From Mactromeris polynyma (Eukaryota; Mollusca; Bivalvia; Venerida; Mactridae), in contig JASFXZ010000005.1 in NCBI GenBank assembly GCA_032209605.1, forward strand, positions 26,710,905 to 26,774,904: a stretch of 64,000 nt of DNA, given 5' to 3'. The position numbers and the translations under genes were made by a program. The notes beneath the pieces are model-generated. The model made no database searches. It was not told the origin of the DNA and saw nothing but the letters and a program-made list of their open reading frames with translations. This document shows, in pieces, positions 23,601 to 35,933 of this stretch; within the stretch, counting starts at the first letter, position 1, and every line of letters begins with the position of its first letter.

Positions 23601-26519
23601 TCTTATCATGCCTTATCATTTATGCTTTCAATCAAAAATATATCCTTGCCAAATTTTATTATAGGAGGGAGTGCGCATGTCTGTCTCTTTGAATCTGCCT
23701 TTACTGTAATTTGATATTTTCTCAGCACTTTCTATGAACTGTTTGCAGGTTGTGCCATGAAATGGTGATATGCAATGTGCCAGGCGTATATGAATCTTGT
23801 CACAATATGGGACTTTTTTATTAATCCCAGATGATTCTTTCTTTCTTCAGACCCAATGCACAGTTGATTGATGAGGAGTCAAGCAGATCAAAGTCTGAAT
23901 TAGAATTAGATGAAGTGGATGTGTCCAATCCTAAGCTTGATGAAGTCCTGAAGGATGAACGTTGGGTCGATGATGTCACGTAAGTGTGAATGTAGATCAG
24001 ACTGGCTTGAATTTTTTCCAGACTGGAAATTTTAGCAGAATCAGACTGGTTTTAGATCAGATTTGTACAATTTTGTGAAATTCCTTCGTTGGATGTGTGG
24101 AGAGTATGATGCAAAATAAGAATGCTCACCAATGCACGGTAAATTTAGAAAATTTGTTGTGTTCCATTGATACAGTAACTGTTTGTCTTCATAAGATCTT
24201 TTACAACAAACATGGACTGGGGAAGAAATTTTGAAGTTTAGAGAAGGTTCTGATTGTATGTCCCATGTTACAACAAATTTTAAAATACAGATTGGTTAAT
24301 TAAGTTTGCTGATCATTTTATATGTATATAATTGGTTTTTTTCTCCAACACTGTAGGTTAAGGATATTGTTTTTCTTCCACTTTGAATTTTGGTGAAATA
24401 AATTTTTTGTTGCTATTATAATAACATATTTTCCTCATAATTTACTTTGTACTAAATAATAGAAAATTTAATTCATATTTATCATATGTTTTATTACAGG
24501 GGACTTGTACCACATTGTATCTCCATTTTGAAAATTTGTCATCATCTCACAGAACGTCTTGTTGGCATGACGATGAGTAACGCTGATAAAATTCGTACGC
24601 AAGAAATGTTGACTGATATCGTCATGGTTGCTAAAAGAATAAATCCAAGGGTAGATGAAGTTGTTCAGTCTATGTACCCCCCTTTAGATCCAAGATTGTT
24701 GGAAGCAAGGTAACTTTTATAGGTGTTTGAAGGTACCCAAGTATGCATGATCTTTATTTCTCTGAGTTCTGATTGGAAAGAAGAATAATCCTAATTTAAA
24801 AATCTGAAAAATTGCTTTTTGTTGTGAAGGAATTCGAAATCTTTCTGACTCAGTTTAACTCCAACATATTCTTTACTATAAGTATATGGATATGGATATG
24901 CAATTGTTTATTGGTATACTGTCTGCTGCAGCATATTTGTGATGTAACCTTTTCATGAAATTATCAGTGAAGTGTGTATATTGCAATCTTGTGTGTGACA
25001 CCATTATTTCTAGTCTTATACATGGAACAATGTCTGTATTATAAATGGTCCAGTTGCTACAGGCAACCAAATTTAAACAAATGGTACATTGGACAACAGC
25101 TGTTTGTTGCTTGTAAAGTAAAAAAAATCACCAGCTCAAATGCTTGACTCCCAGTCTTAGCTCATGTGTAAAACCCTGATGACATACAGTAAAAATCAAA
25201 CATTTTGTCAATCAATCAATCAATTAATCAAACAATCAAACAATCAATCGTCAGGCAGTCTATCTAGAGTGCAGTAAAGTAGCAGATACAATAGCATTGT
25301 GCCAAACACTTGCTATATTAACACTTTCCGCTGTCTGCTTACTGACTATATTTGTGTTTTTACCTTCCAGGTGTACAGCTTTAGTGTTGTCTGTGAGCCA
25401 TTTAGTACTGGTAACTAAAAATGCATGTAACTTCTCACAAAATATCGACTGGATTGACCAGACCCTGGCAGACATTGAAGAACATTTAAAGGTACATTTC
25501 TCTCGTGTTAACTTCAGTAAATATCATCTCATTGTATGTAGGATTAGATTTCATTACAAATTGCATACCACTAAAGTCTTATATCGACCTCAGAACTGTA
25601 TTTTGTGTGTGTTTACATGACAAACATTAAACAGAATGATACATCCTAAATATGAAAGTGTAATATGTCCACAAGCATATCGTTGATTGGCTTAATTAAT
25701 GCACATGTTACTGTAGAACACTCGCCATTAAATACATGGGTATTAAATATGATGTAGCATTTACCGTACAAAGAAACAAACAGTTTGAAACAGTTTAAAA
25801 GTTGTAACTTGAATATTTAAGATTCTTTGCAGATAATGGGAAAACAACTGTAATAGACTGAACAAACATGGGATTCAGTGAATCCAATTAAAGTATTGAT
25901 TGTTTCCAGTCAAACAATTTACATCATATATTTGCTGATTGTATTCAGCCATGCCTGAAAAGAGTGGAGATATATTTTGAGCATCACATTTCATTTGGGA
26001 CACTTCAATACGATTTAGAATGCAGTGCAGTTGCCATTGATCGTAATATATTGTATTGTTGCATACCATGTCCAAAATTGTAATGGAAATAATCTTGTCA
26101 CCTGTGCCAATAACTGGAAGTGTGTACAATAACTGGTTATTGGCATGACATGAACAATGTATTGATTGTAATGTATTGTGATAACTAATAATAGGAATGG
26201 GCAAGCAAACGATTCTTGTGTCAACTACTGCTTAACTCGTGATTTCTAGTTTTAGTCATTAGTTGCCAAACCTGTATTTGCAATTGTTTCTACATTGTAA
26301 AAGGTGACATACATTCTGAGTATGTAAAATTGAAGATGATGACGAGTTGATTTTGTTCCACGTTTTAAGTGATTTGTATTGTTTCAGGTTCTTCAGGAAG
26401 CAAGTTTCAGTCTTGCCCCAGATGTTCGTTCTCCATCCAGTTCTGTTGCTTCAGCTGATAGTCAGCAACCAATGGTAAATGGTCATGTGAAGCATGACAG
26501 CCAATCATCTCAGCTTTAA
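20695..26519 (+). CDS. TMEM98: Transmembrane protein 98 (TMEM98) orthologue, complete coding sequence
   Basis: Five coding exons: 20695-20834, 23851-23979, 24500-24709, 25371-25491 and 26388-26519, phases 2,2,2,0, encoding 243 aa (vertebrate proteins are about 226). The N-terminus METVVAVAIGVLVTIFLVSF is a single membrane anchor followed by CRHKYCRR, as in vertebrate TMEM98; there is one extra Met in front. Later blocks also match: acidic ELELDEVDVSNPKL, HCISILKICHHLTERLV, DIVMVAKRINPRVDEVV, SMYPPLDPRLLEAR, LVLSVSHLVLVTKNAC and DWIDQTL. In vertebrates TMEM98 is an ER/membrane protein that binds the MYRF C-terminal region and restrains its self-cleavage; the same role here is inferred. The last 17 or so codons are unlike the vertebrate tail and belong to a tandem repeat. 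Introns contain SINE-like sequence and a CAAT microsatellite (25207-25250). Confidence 0.96.
22540..22730 (-). repeat. tRNA-derived SINE-like copy in TMEM98 intron 1
   Basis: On the minus strand an A-box-like TGGTGGTCGAGGTGTAAAGC and B-box-like GAGTTTGAGCCCCGC are followed by a body that shares AGTTTATACTAATCAC (plus-strand sense) with 31820-31995. Both copies have the same orientation. Confidence 0.5.
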
Positions 26520-26790
26520 TAGTCATGTGACTTTATCATCCAATATGGTGCATGGTCGTGTATAACAGCCAATCATTACAGATTTAATATTCATGTGACT
26601 TCAGCATGCAATAAATGATGAATAAACTTGTGAAGCTTGGCAGCCAATCATCTCAGCTTTAATAGTCATGTGACTTTATCATCCAATGGTGCATGGTCAT
26701 GCGAAGCATAATAGCCATTCATCACAGCTTTAGTTGTCATGTGAACTCACCATCCTATGGTATATGAATTGAAGCATGATGGCCAATTTC
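26469..26790 (+). repeat. About 71-bp degenerate tandem repeat spanning the TMEM98 stop codon
   Basis: Roughly four units, each with CCAATGGT, GGTCATGTGAAGCAT, AGCCAATCATCTCAGCTTTA and GTCATGTGACTT. A 47-base block is identical at 26498 and 26641 (spacing 143, two units). The first unit lies in the last TMEM98 exon and supplies the stop at 26517; the rest is 3' UTR. Confidence 0.8.
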
Positions 26791-29700
26791 ATCTTAACCT
26801 TTCACAAGTCTTATCATCTGACTTCAAGCATTTTATATGTTTCAAGAATGTTCAGAATCTTCGTGACTCGTGATCATGTGACACAAGATAATGGCTTCAA
26901 TCCAATGAGAAAAGGTCTTTAGAAGAAGGATTGAGGTGTGTTTTTTCAGCACATGGAATGTGGAAATTCGTAAATTGTGAGGGCATCATTCTTAGACAAA
27001 CTAATGCATGCTCAACATTGTTTGGAATGTGCAGAAGTGGATTTATTCTGTGCTGGATTTAGTTTTCGTGTATTCCAGTGTTCAAATTTACAAGGAATTT
27101 TGGTGGATAAAACTGAATGAAATAATGATTGTTCTAAGATTTGATGGTTGTGAAAAATTATGTGACATTAATGTGTACATTTCTTCATAGTTAAGATTCA
27201 TTTATTCTGTTGAATACAGAGATATGGATTGTAATACAGGAATTAAATACTTTGAGGAAAATGAATGTGACTTGATGGCCATTTTTAGTTTTACTGATAA
27301 ACTTGTATATACGGCGATGGTTGCAGATATTGAACACACATTTATCCTGTGTAAAGATTCTGATTTTTTGTATCAACATGATGAATAGATACAAAAGAAA
27401 AGGAGTTTGAGACACTGTCGTCTGGAATGTAACGTACATTGTTTTATATAATATATATTTTGTTTAAAACTGTCGATATGTTAAGGATATATGGATATAA
27501 ATAATCAATTATTTTGAGGTACAGATCTATGGATCATTGGGGCCAGCATTGAAGAATTGTTTGTTTGTACGACCAAATAACTGACCAAAATTATGGAAGT
27601 TTTGCGTTTTGTTCCTTTGACTTAACATGCAATTTTTTCATGTCATTTTAGCTGTTAGTTTCTAGTGTATACAGAAACGTATGAAGGAAATAATCACCCT
27701 AAATGCCCGCCCGTATAAGATGTTTCTTTTCCCCCAAATTTAGTGTAGAGTTTCCCAAATTTCATTCCTCAAAAGTCTGTTAAAAATCTGAACCAGTTTT
27801 GAAGTTTTCTCATTAACTGACAACAGCACATAGTGAAATGAATGCCAAAAGTTGTGCTGTGTGCTTAAAAATTCTGTCAGTATGTATGCTTGAATGTGTC
27901 TGCTATTTTGAATATTATCATAACTAAATTTCCAAGATTTCATGGACATGGGTCATTATCAAATACTTAAAGGTAGATAGTCTAATTTTTTGTTAAATTT
28001 ATGTTTAGTTATAATTTTGAGAATATGGCATGTTAATGCCTTCATACAGACATATTCTAAGACATTGCCTTATAAGTTTTATTTTAAGTTTCCTGGAATT
28101 GCAAAACACAATTCCGAAACAGTCATTGCCTATGCTAGAGCTAACTTGGTGCATAGGTCAGGACAGAAAATACCTTTATCAGACTCGTGTATTTGCGGTT
28201 TTGAAAAACTTGTAAGAAAAGTGACAATTTAGAGTTATAGAGTACCGGTACATCTGTATGAAGGCATTTGCTGCTGATTTTGGAATATTTACGACTAAGT
28301 GTATTTTGACAAAGGCTGCCCTTAAACCATCATTGATATTGATTCATGGTATTGCCAAAAGGGTTCAGCTGGATTTATTGAGGTTAAATCGGATTGTATT
28401 GCCATGGTTGTATAAATGTTGTAATATGGAACATTGGTTTGCATACAGTATGGTCCATTTTTATTTACTTGAAAGCCGTAGTAAAAAATTGTGAGGTAAT
28501 CAGCTAATGAAAACATGATTTGGCAAATATTGACCAATAGACATAGTGTTTAAATGGTGGTATTCTCAGGGTATTTTGAATCCACTGAATCCATTGAATG
28601 ACCAATTTCATCATGTATAACTCAAATTTGCTATTTCTTTCATTATTGTGTTTTTTAAATATCAATTATAGGGGTGTTGTATCAACCTACTCATCCGTTC
28701 ATAATTAAAATATGATTTAAACAACCTTCCCACCCTATACCCAATATAATGGATGAATCGATAATGAAAGCCTTATCGAATTGGGTTTATAATAATTTTG
28801 CCTTGCTTGTTAGTTTATTGTTACTCATCCATACATTTCACGTATTTTATGAACAAGAATCAAATCAATGTATTTACAAATGTGGTGATAAGAACAACTT
28901 CTCTAAGCTGTCTATGTCTTTGCTTTATGTCACGGATACTGTTGTGAACAGTGTTCAACTCTCAAACAAGACAAATATTTTACATTTTGTATTATTTTTA
29001 TTTTTTAATGTTATTAACTCTTCTTACTTGAATCTGGAGAGATTGTTGTCTGTTTTTTGCATGACTGGATGAAACATGTGAAGACTTCATAGTTAGAGAT
29101 CAAAATTTGTTTTATTCACAAATCTGTCATATGCATTGTGTACCTTATATAAGAATGAATATTTGAATGTGCTTTTTAAATGTGCTTCCATGTTTTTTTC
29201 TGTGAATGTTTGTTTTATGTCTGTTTAAAACGAGATGTGCTGTCTGCTTTTATCAGTATGTGCTTTTATGTCCCTGAAAATATTTTTGTATCAATGTTTA
29301 TTCTTTGCAGTGCTTTTCAGTTCTTGTCACTTTTCTTTGAAATAATAAAGTGGCCAGGGCTTAACTACTTGACGCGTAGTAAACTACACATTCGGGAAAT
29401 TGGGTCAAATGCATAGCATCTGAAATGTAGCATAGATACTAAGGCCTTAGGCTAAGGCCCCAGACCAAAGATCACTATTGAAATGTATTTGAAAGACTAA
29501 TATCTAATGTTTTTTATAACCAATGTGTATTTGATCTGTCCTCATTGTATTTCAAGTCCCCTGACCAATATTTATATCTCTTCACTGACCTCAATTCTTT
29601 ATCATAAAATTATGATATGATTGAAAAATCTTCTTTTGGAAGACACTTAGCGTTCCTTTCTGATAATGTGGGGATGTAATTTGACCCCATATGATACCCC

Positions 29701-31359
29701 TTTCTGAAAAGAGTATATTTTTATATGTACAATTCCCCTGTTACATCTTATTTTAGAAGATTAGTTGTTTGTGTCTGATTCAATCACATTTCATGTGGAC
29801 AATTTTTAAACATAGCTATACAATGTGTATACAAGAGTGATTTCCCCTGACTATGAATTATTTTCCCACATGATTCTTTACTTCCTGAATCACAGGACCT
29901 TGCTACCATGCTCCCATAAGTGGAAAGAGCACATAGCCAGAACCACCTTTATTTGAGACCGACAATAGTGCTGTTAGACCGTCCTGATATGTGTGCCTTG
30001 TTACTAACAACTCATACCATTTATTGTGTTTTCCCTTTGTGTCTTTATTGGTAATTGTATGTTGAGCCTTGTGATACATTTCAGAAAACATTCCAAGTTT
30101 TTAATATGAATTTTTATATGCCCAATCATAGAACGGGACATATTATAGTTTCACCTAAAGTGTACGGGTGGGCTGCGTCCAGTAAGTTGTCCGATCAATA
30201 ACTTGAGAAGCATTTGTCCAATCATCATCAAATTTGGTCAGAATATGTATGTACATAATATCTCAGACAAGTTCGATAACCAGCCACAATGCTTCAGTCA
30301 CTTGGAGTTACTGCCCTTTGCCCTGATGGGCATATTTTGTGATAGTTTGCCACTTCTGTTAATAGAGGTATTTTATTCCCTTTATGACATAGATTTTATA
30401 TGTATGTGGTTTAAGTACAAATATTTTAAGCGTTTCATGCTATGGTTCATAATTGTACATCAAGTGTTTGCAATGTCTAACTATGCAATGTTGTATTGTT
30501 ACGCAATTATATATTTTTATAATCGCTACCAAAAATGACTAGGAAGGTTTTAGTGCAGTTTATACAATTATTTTTTAATAATGCAATGCAGTTTAAATTG
30601 ACTCCTTGAAATCATTATGTTAGCCAGCATAACTTGAGTCATATGAGGGATCAGTCCTTTTTATTTGTCTATTTACTCGCACCGTCGCCATGTAAATTTA
30701 AGTCTTATTTTTAACCGAAAAAACTACTTTTTATTAATGATATGGTTTTAAATGATATGAAATATTTCACAAAATATCAACAAAACCAGTTGACATTGTT
30801 GAACGCTATTACATGTTGTATATTGGAAATGTGATCAGAACCTGTTCATATTGGGATTTTCTGGCTGTGTAGTGAAATATTATTAAGACTAATTTATGTC
30901 ATAAGTGCAGTTTGCCATACACAAAGGTGCCATCGGAATCCGTTGCCTTACATCTTGTGATTTTGTAGAAAGTACAATCAGTGTTGTCGCTTTAATACTA
31001 CAAACCTGTATCTCGTTCTTTGCCATTTTGAGGTAACTTCATGTCAAGTTTTGATAGCAATATATATTGTTCAAATGAAGCAGATATTTTCATTGGTTTT
31101 CCTGCACATTCGATATAGTAAGTGTTTTGCATCAACTATTACCAGTATGCCCAACACGTGTTGCAAGCCAAAGATACAACAGTATATGAGCAGTATAAAG
31201 TATCTGAATTAACAGTTGTTTAAATTTCAATTAGTGGTACACACATTTAGATGCTAGTATTGAGCAATAATTATAGGAACTTAGTTTTAACACAGCACTA
31301 ATCAACTGAAGCTGAAAAAACTGATCACGCTTATAAATATACTTCATTTGAACAAAATG

Positions 31360-31465
31360 TTTGGGGGTTTTCTCGGTAGCACATTGGGTATAGTCACAGT
31401 TACTTCAGTCCTAGGGGCCATCATTGTAGGGGTTGTGGGTTCAAACCCTTTAGAGGTCACTTTTA
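31360..31465 (+). repeat. tRNA-like SINE head
   Basis: TCTCGGTAGCACATTGGG followed about 60 bases later by GTGGGTTCAAACCC, which fits A- and B-box spacing. No folded tRNA or 3' body was made out. Confidence 0.35.
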
Positions 31466-31819
31466 TGGGATTTCCTAAACTTACTGGTTCTCAAAAGCTT
31501 GACTAGATTATTGTCATTTTATAAGGACCTATATCAAACTGGTCTGAAATATTTTATACAATTTTGTGCATTTTTTGTTGGACGATATATTATGCAATGT
31601 TTTGTTCATGTTTATGTAATTTTACCCCCAATATACTCAGCCCGGTATATATACTCACATTTGTTGTTGTATATGTTTAACATATATCTATCTTTGATGC
31701 CTTTTTTGTACCGCTGTGCGTTATGCATTATTCGAATATCATTCCATTAATTTTGTTAACTAGATATGTTGTGATCTCTTTCTGTTATGGAAATAAAGTA
31801 CTGCTGAAAGTAGATGTGT

Positions 31820-31995
31820 TTTTTGTGCAATTTATACTAATCACGCTTGATGACTGCACTCGCACCAATTACAATTGTGTATGATCAAACCCTGCTTGAC
31901 GTTGGGCTCAAACTCATGACCTCAAGATAAAGTGCAATACCCCTGTAGTGATGTGGGGTTAGACAGCTGCCTGGTTAGCTCAGTTGGTGGCGACA
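31820..31995 (-). repeat. tRNA-derived SINE-like copy, relative of 22540-22730
   Basis: Shares TTTATACTAATCACGCTTGATG-like sequence and a GGGCTCAAACTCATGACCTC stretch (inverted B box) with the TMEM98 intron copy. Confidence 0.45.
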
Positions 31996-32233
31996 AATGG
32001 TAGCCAAGAAATGGTGTGGACAAATTTTGTCTACAGACGTGACTCCAATATAGCCCCCCTATACTTCGTATCTGGGGGTATGATAATTACATACCCACCT
32101 ACATTTTCCTGGGTATGGTTATGCCTAACACACAATGTTTAAGAATGACCTTATAATATAAAGACAATTGAACTCAAACTCAAGTAATATGCGAATGATG
32201 TTTTAATACAATAACAAATATATAATAAATAAA

Positions 32234-33065
32234 TAGGGATGTCAACGAATAGCAAATCAGGTATTCGAATATTCGTTTTTCATTTCGAACGAATATTCGA
32301 ATATTCGATCGACACAACTTAGACAAAATTATTAAAAATAATATTTCATATACCAAAGTTCCTTACGTGCTGTGTGTATTCTACTTTTGTTTTCACCGGA
32401 AGTTAAGACTCTGACAAATGAAGTTATTGCAGTTAACAGATCATCTTCTGAATGCCAAAATTTGTGTTTATGAATATCTTTGTGAAGTGTTTATATGTTC
32501 TGTTTTCGTCAATTGTTCATTATTTTGCAAATAAAGCATGAATTGGATGATATGACCTACGTGAAAAATTAGTATGTAAATTATGTTGTTTCCCGTCACC
32601 CCATTTTTTCGGCATGTTTCTTTTCTCAATTACATTTTGATCTTCCTTAATTTAGAAGCGAGTCATAAACTCAAGTCCCTGTCGATGGTTTTAACTGCCT
32701 ACTTTTTACACCTTTCGTCAACAACAAAATTACCGACAATTAAACACCTACTTTCTTCTATTTGAGACTATGGACTATCAAACTGTTACAAACGGTCAGT
32801 AATTAACGGATTATCGATTATATTAGCACCCCCCAATATACACAATGACACTTTTACAAGCGCGTATATTTCAACAACAACAACATCCTTAATTACTCTC
32901 ATACTATCTTACACAAATCGGGGTCGGCAATAAATAAACAACAATTTTATTTTCATCATTTTTTTATTAAGTATATTTTTCCGAATATTCGAATATTGAA
33001 ACAGGATTCGAATATTCGAAGATAAAACGAATATTTGAATATTCGAATATTCGTTGACATCCCTA
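32234..33065. mobile_element. hAT-type non-autonomous DNA transposon, 832 bp
   Basis: Perfect 18-bp terminal inverted repeats: TAGGGATGTCAACGAATA at the left and its reverse complement at the right. Directly outside, TAAATAAA is present on both sides (32226-32233 and 33066-33073), an 8-bp target-site duplication as made by hAT transposases. The TAGGG start fits the hAT TIR rule. Subterminal sequence on both sides is rich in overlapping CGAATATT palindromes, possible transposase-binding sites. No transposase frame inside, so it must have been mobilised in trans. Confidence 0.88.
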
Positions 33066-33760
33066 TAAATAAATAATAAATATCGCACACATTTTTGAAT
33101 TTTTTTTTACATCACATTTAATATTTACAGTTTCATACACTTGTAACATAGTGGCTCTCATGTATAATTAATCATGTACCGGGTATGTATTGATTTGTTT
33201 CTTTAATTTATAATTTTGTAATTATTAATGATTTATTTGTACATTTGTTAATAAGAGTAATTCTCATTATGATTTTAAGGGACGAAGAGGGAAGGGAACG
33301 GACAGAGTGATAAGTTCAGGTTAGGGATAATGACTTTAAGTAAAATCAAGGTTAGGCTTAGAAAGGAATATAATTTGGAAAAGTACCGTAGTTAAATTGG
33401 TTAAGTTGCTTTTCGTAACAGTTGAAAAATAATTTTCATTTTCGATAATATTTATATGTAAAAGTATTGATATAACATTTAATAAAATCCACTATACCAT
33501 CATGATGAGTTGATTGTTTGTGAATTAATAATAGTACACAACATTACACACTGTTATACACTGTCTATATCACACTTCACTATCTTACATATCACTGCAT
33601 CTACTGACAGCTGGTCTATACAGAACACTAAAGAGCTTCTGCATTCCAGTGGCTGTCAAGTCTCCCTCACTGTACGGCTGCCAGAGCTGCCAGAGCTGAA
33701 ACGTCTTAACCTGCAGTGTGTGATACGTTCTCCTGTGGTACCGATTTAGTTGTAGAATAG
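33066..33760. other. Noncoding stretch
   Basis: AT-rich after the hAT element. 33600-33740 is less AT-rich and contains a duplicated TGCCAGAGC motif. It might be the next exon of the minus-strand transposase remnant, but no frame supports this clearly. Confidence 0.3.
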
Positions 33761-34482
33761 TTATAAGCTCAGAACATTCCTTATGGCGGCTTGTGCCTTG
33801 TCATTTAAAAGGTGTAGTAGCAGGCACATCATTTGCTCGTCCTTTAAGACGTCTATGCCACCCTGAAAAACTATAAACATAAAAAAATGTACTATAATTA
33901 AAATGTAACTTGTGTTCAATTCTCGTCTGCTGTGTCTGCTTCAATGTGTTCATTCTATCCAATGTTGACCTCTATTATGATTGTTTTTCAGCATAAAGAA
34001 ATATTTAATGATAAATTATAACATGTTTAACATATGTAACCTATATATAAATATAATGAAAACAACCTGGATTCGCAAGAGACTTGAGAGACAATGTGCT
34101 GCACTATTAGTTGTAGGTTTGAGCCTGGTCAGGTTTGTATCATTAGTTATTCAATATCTTTTAGCCTAGTTTTTTTCCCATTTTGATCATTTAAACTGTT
34201 GTATCACGGCATTAAAAAATAGACATTTGGTTATTACCTTCTACGTCATTGTTCGTTTGAACACTCATGCCGAACACAGACCAGCACTCCATGGGCCACA
34301 TATCCGATTCAAACCATGCCTTCCTCATGTAAGTAAAGAAGCGATCAAACTGGGAGGGAGCTGGTCAGCCAGCGATGTAAACACCATGGCTATGTTCATG
34401 TGGGAGGAATGGAGTCATAGCAACTTGGGAGACAGGAGTATGTCTCCGTCCTCTCTGTATATTCTGTGGCAAAACCCTTTGC
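33761..34482 (-). pseudogene. Degenerate MULE-like transposase fragment retaining an intron
   Basis: Minus-strand exon-like block 34482-34238 (acceptor TTTACTTTCAG, donor GTAATA) contains MTPFLPHEH, then VFTSLADQLPP, then FDRFFTYMRKAW, WPMECWSVF and QTNNDVEG in three successive frames. The second block (33862-33761, acceptor TTTTTCAG) continues in phase as GWHRRLKGRAND, and later LLNDKAQAAIRNVLS in another frame. RTNN-x-VEGWH-x-RLN is the C-terminal signature of an intron-containing MULE-derived protein family common in invertebrates. At least three frameshifts make it non-functional. The catalytic part was not found. Confidence 0.65.
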
Positions 34483-35234
34483 CTGAAAGTAAATAGATAA
34501 TTCAGAATTTAAAATGAGGCTTGAAATTTGCAATAGTTTATCTATAGGTTATACAGTTGAAATTTCGGATGCATTTTTCAGTATCAAATGTGAAAGATTT
34601 ATAGTGTCGGGATTACTCAAAGGACCTTCACCAACGAATCAATTTGAAATGTGGTTAATATCATATACTATTATTAACCATTCTATGCTGTCTTGTTAAC
34701 ATAGAAAGTAACCTCATTCCCATTAATTTCATACCAACTGAAAACAGAAATATTAGAAACTAAATCCACGCTCATCATTATTTTCGAATGCGACATAAGG
34801 TCATCCACTAGTTTTGTGGGTCGAAATGACGGAGGACGCATCGTAAAATTAACTTGGCAGACGAAATAAATTGAAGGCCAAATTATTTGAAACCAGAAAA
34901 AAACTGTAGACTAGTCGTGAACAGTGATAGAAAATAAACCTTTATACAACATTTATAACTAGCAAACATTCAGAGTGGCCGAAAAAGAGTATTCGCCTTA
35001 CAAATTAAAGCAATTTAGCGCACCCAAAGCGTTGTCAACGGTCCAAGCCAGTTCGACCCTGTTTTCAACATGCGCACATTTTATAATAGAAATGAGATAA
35101 TCGAAACAGAGAAGCAGTATGACTTCTAGATTATTTAACCTTAACAACTGTATAGCACTGCCACATTCATTTCTTGCTGGGGAGACGGAACGTTGTCATC
35201 GTTAACAGTCTATGATCAACGGAAGTCAATTTAA
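34483..35234. other. Noncoding stretch
   Basis: No domain recognised. Upstream exons of the transposase remnant were looked for on the minus strand and not found. Confidence 0.35.
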
Positions 35235-35933
35235 AGGTCAAAGGGAAACAACTCAGTAAAAAATAATCGAGGTGATCCGATTGAAAATTAGTATAGAATG
35301 GTTCCAGGCTGATATTTTACGTTATTGGTACCCGGCTTATGTATTGAGTTGTTTCCCCTTGACCATAAATTAACGACATTCGGAAAACCTCGGCCAACTA
35401 GGCGTCCAGTATAGTAACGAAGTGGTACGGAAATATCCGAGAGTTGTCGAGAATGAAATTAACGAGTGCGTTCGAGTTGTTCCCCTTTGACCATATTTTA
35501 CGGTTGACTATGGCAACGGTCCGTCATCTTAATTCGTGACATGGATGTGATGCATTGATTTCAGGTTTAGAAAGATTGCTTTATTATATTAATGGCTCAC
35601 TGGTCCTCCAATTTCTGAAAAAGCTTAGTAAGAAGTGTATCAGGAAAGACAACTCAGGATATAGATTCGCAGCAGTTACTTCCCTTGACATAGTAGGACT
35701 ACATTCGGTAAACCTCGTAGAGTAACGAAGTGGTACGGAAATATCCGAAAGCTGCCGAGAATGAGTAGGCCTACACGGGACTAGTCCATTCTCGTCAGCT
35801 CTCGGATATTTCCGTACCACGTCTTCGTTATTCTAATAATGGGGACCAGTCCATTCGGAAAACTTCGGCCAACTACGTCCAGTGTTCGTACAGTTACGAA
35901 GTGGTACGGAAATATCCGAGAGCTGTCGAGAAC
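35235..35933. repeat. Complex cluster of direct and inverted repeat modules
   Basis: Module A (about 42 bases, TAACGAAGTGGTACGGAAAT then ATCCGAGAGCTGTCGAGAA) occurs directly at 35414-35455, 35721-35763 and 35892-35933, and inverted at 35787-35832. The second and third copies form a hairpin with a 23-base spacer. Module B (CATTCGGAAAACCTCGGCCA, then ACTA..CGTCCAGT) occurs at 35378 and 35852, and truncated at 35701. Module C (GTTGTTTCCCCTTGACCATA) is at 35348 and 35474, inverted at 35235. The region is more GC- and CpG-rich than its surroundings. It could be a MITE cluster or a repeat-derived promoter. Confidence 0.7.

Larger units (their letters stand above)
26791..32225. other. TMEM98 3' UTR and intergenic DNA, no gene recognised
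   Basis: AT-rich, with candidate poly(A) signals (AATAAA) near 26609, 29343 and 31791; I cannot say which is used. 30120-30360 resembles a dispersed repeat (ATAACTTGAGAAGCATTTGT, CATCATCAAATTTGGTCAG). Reading frames here have no recognisable domain. Confidence 0.45.

Noticed and set aside
30203..30538. 111-codon plus-strand frame
   Set aside because: Begins in repeat-like sequence and continues in AT-rich DNA rich in Phe/Ile/Tyr codons; no domain.
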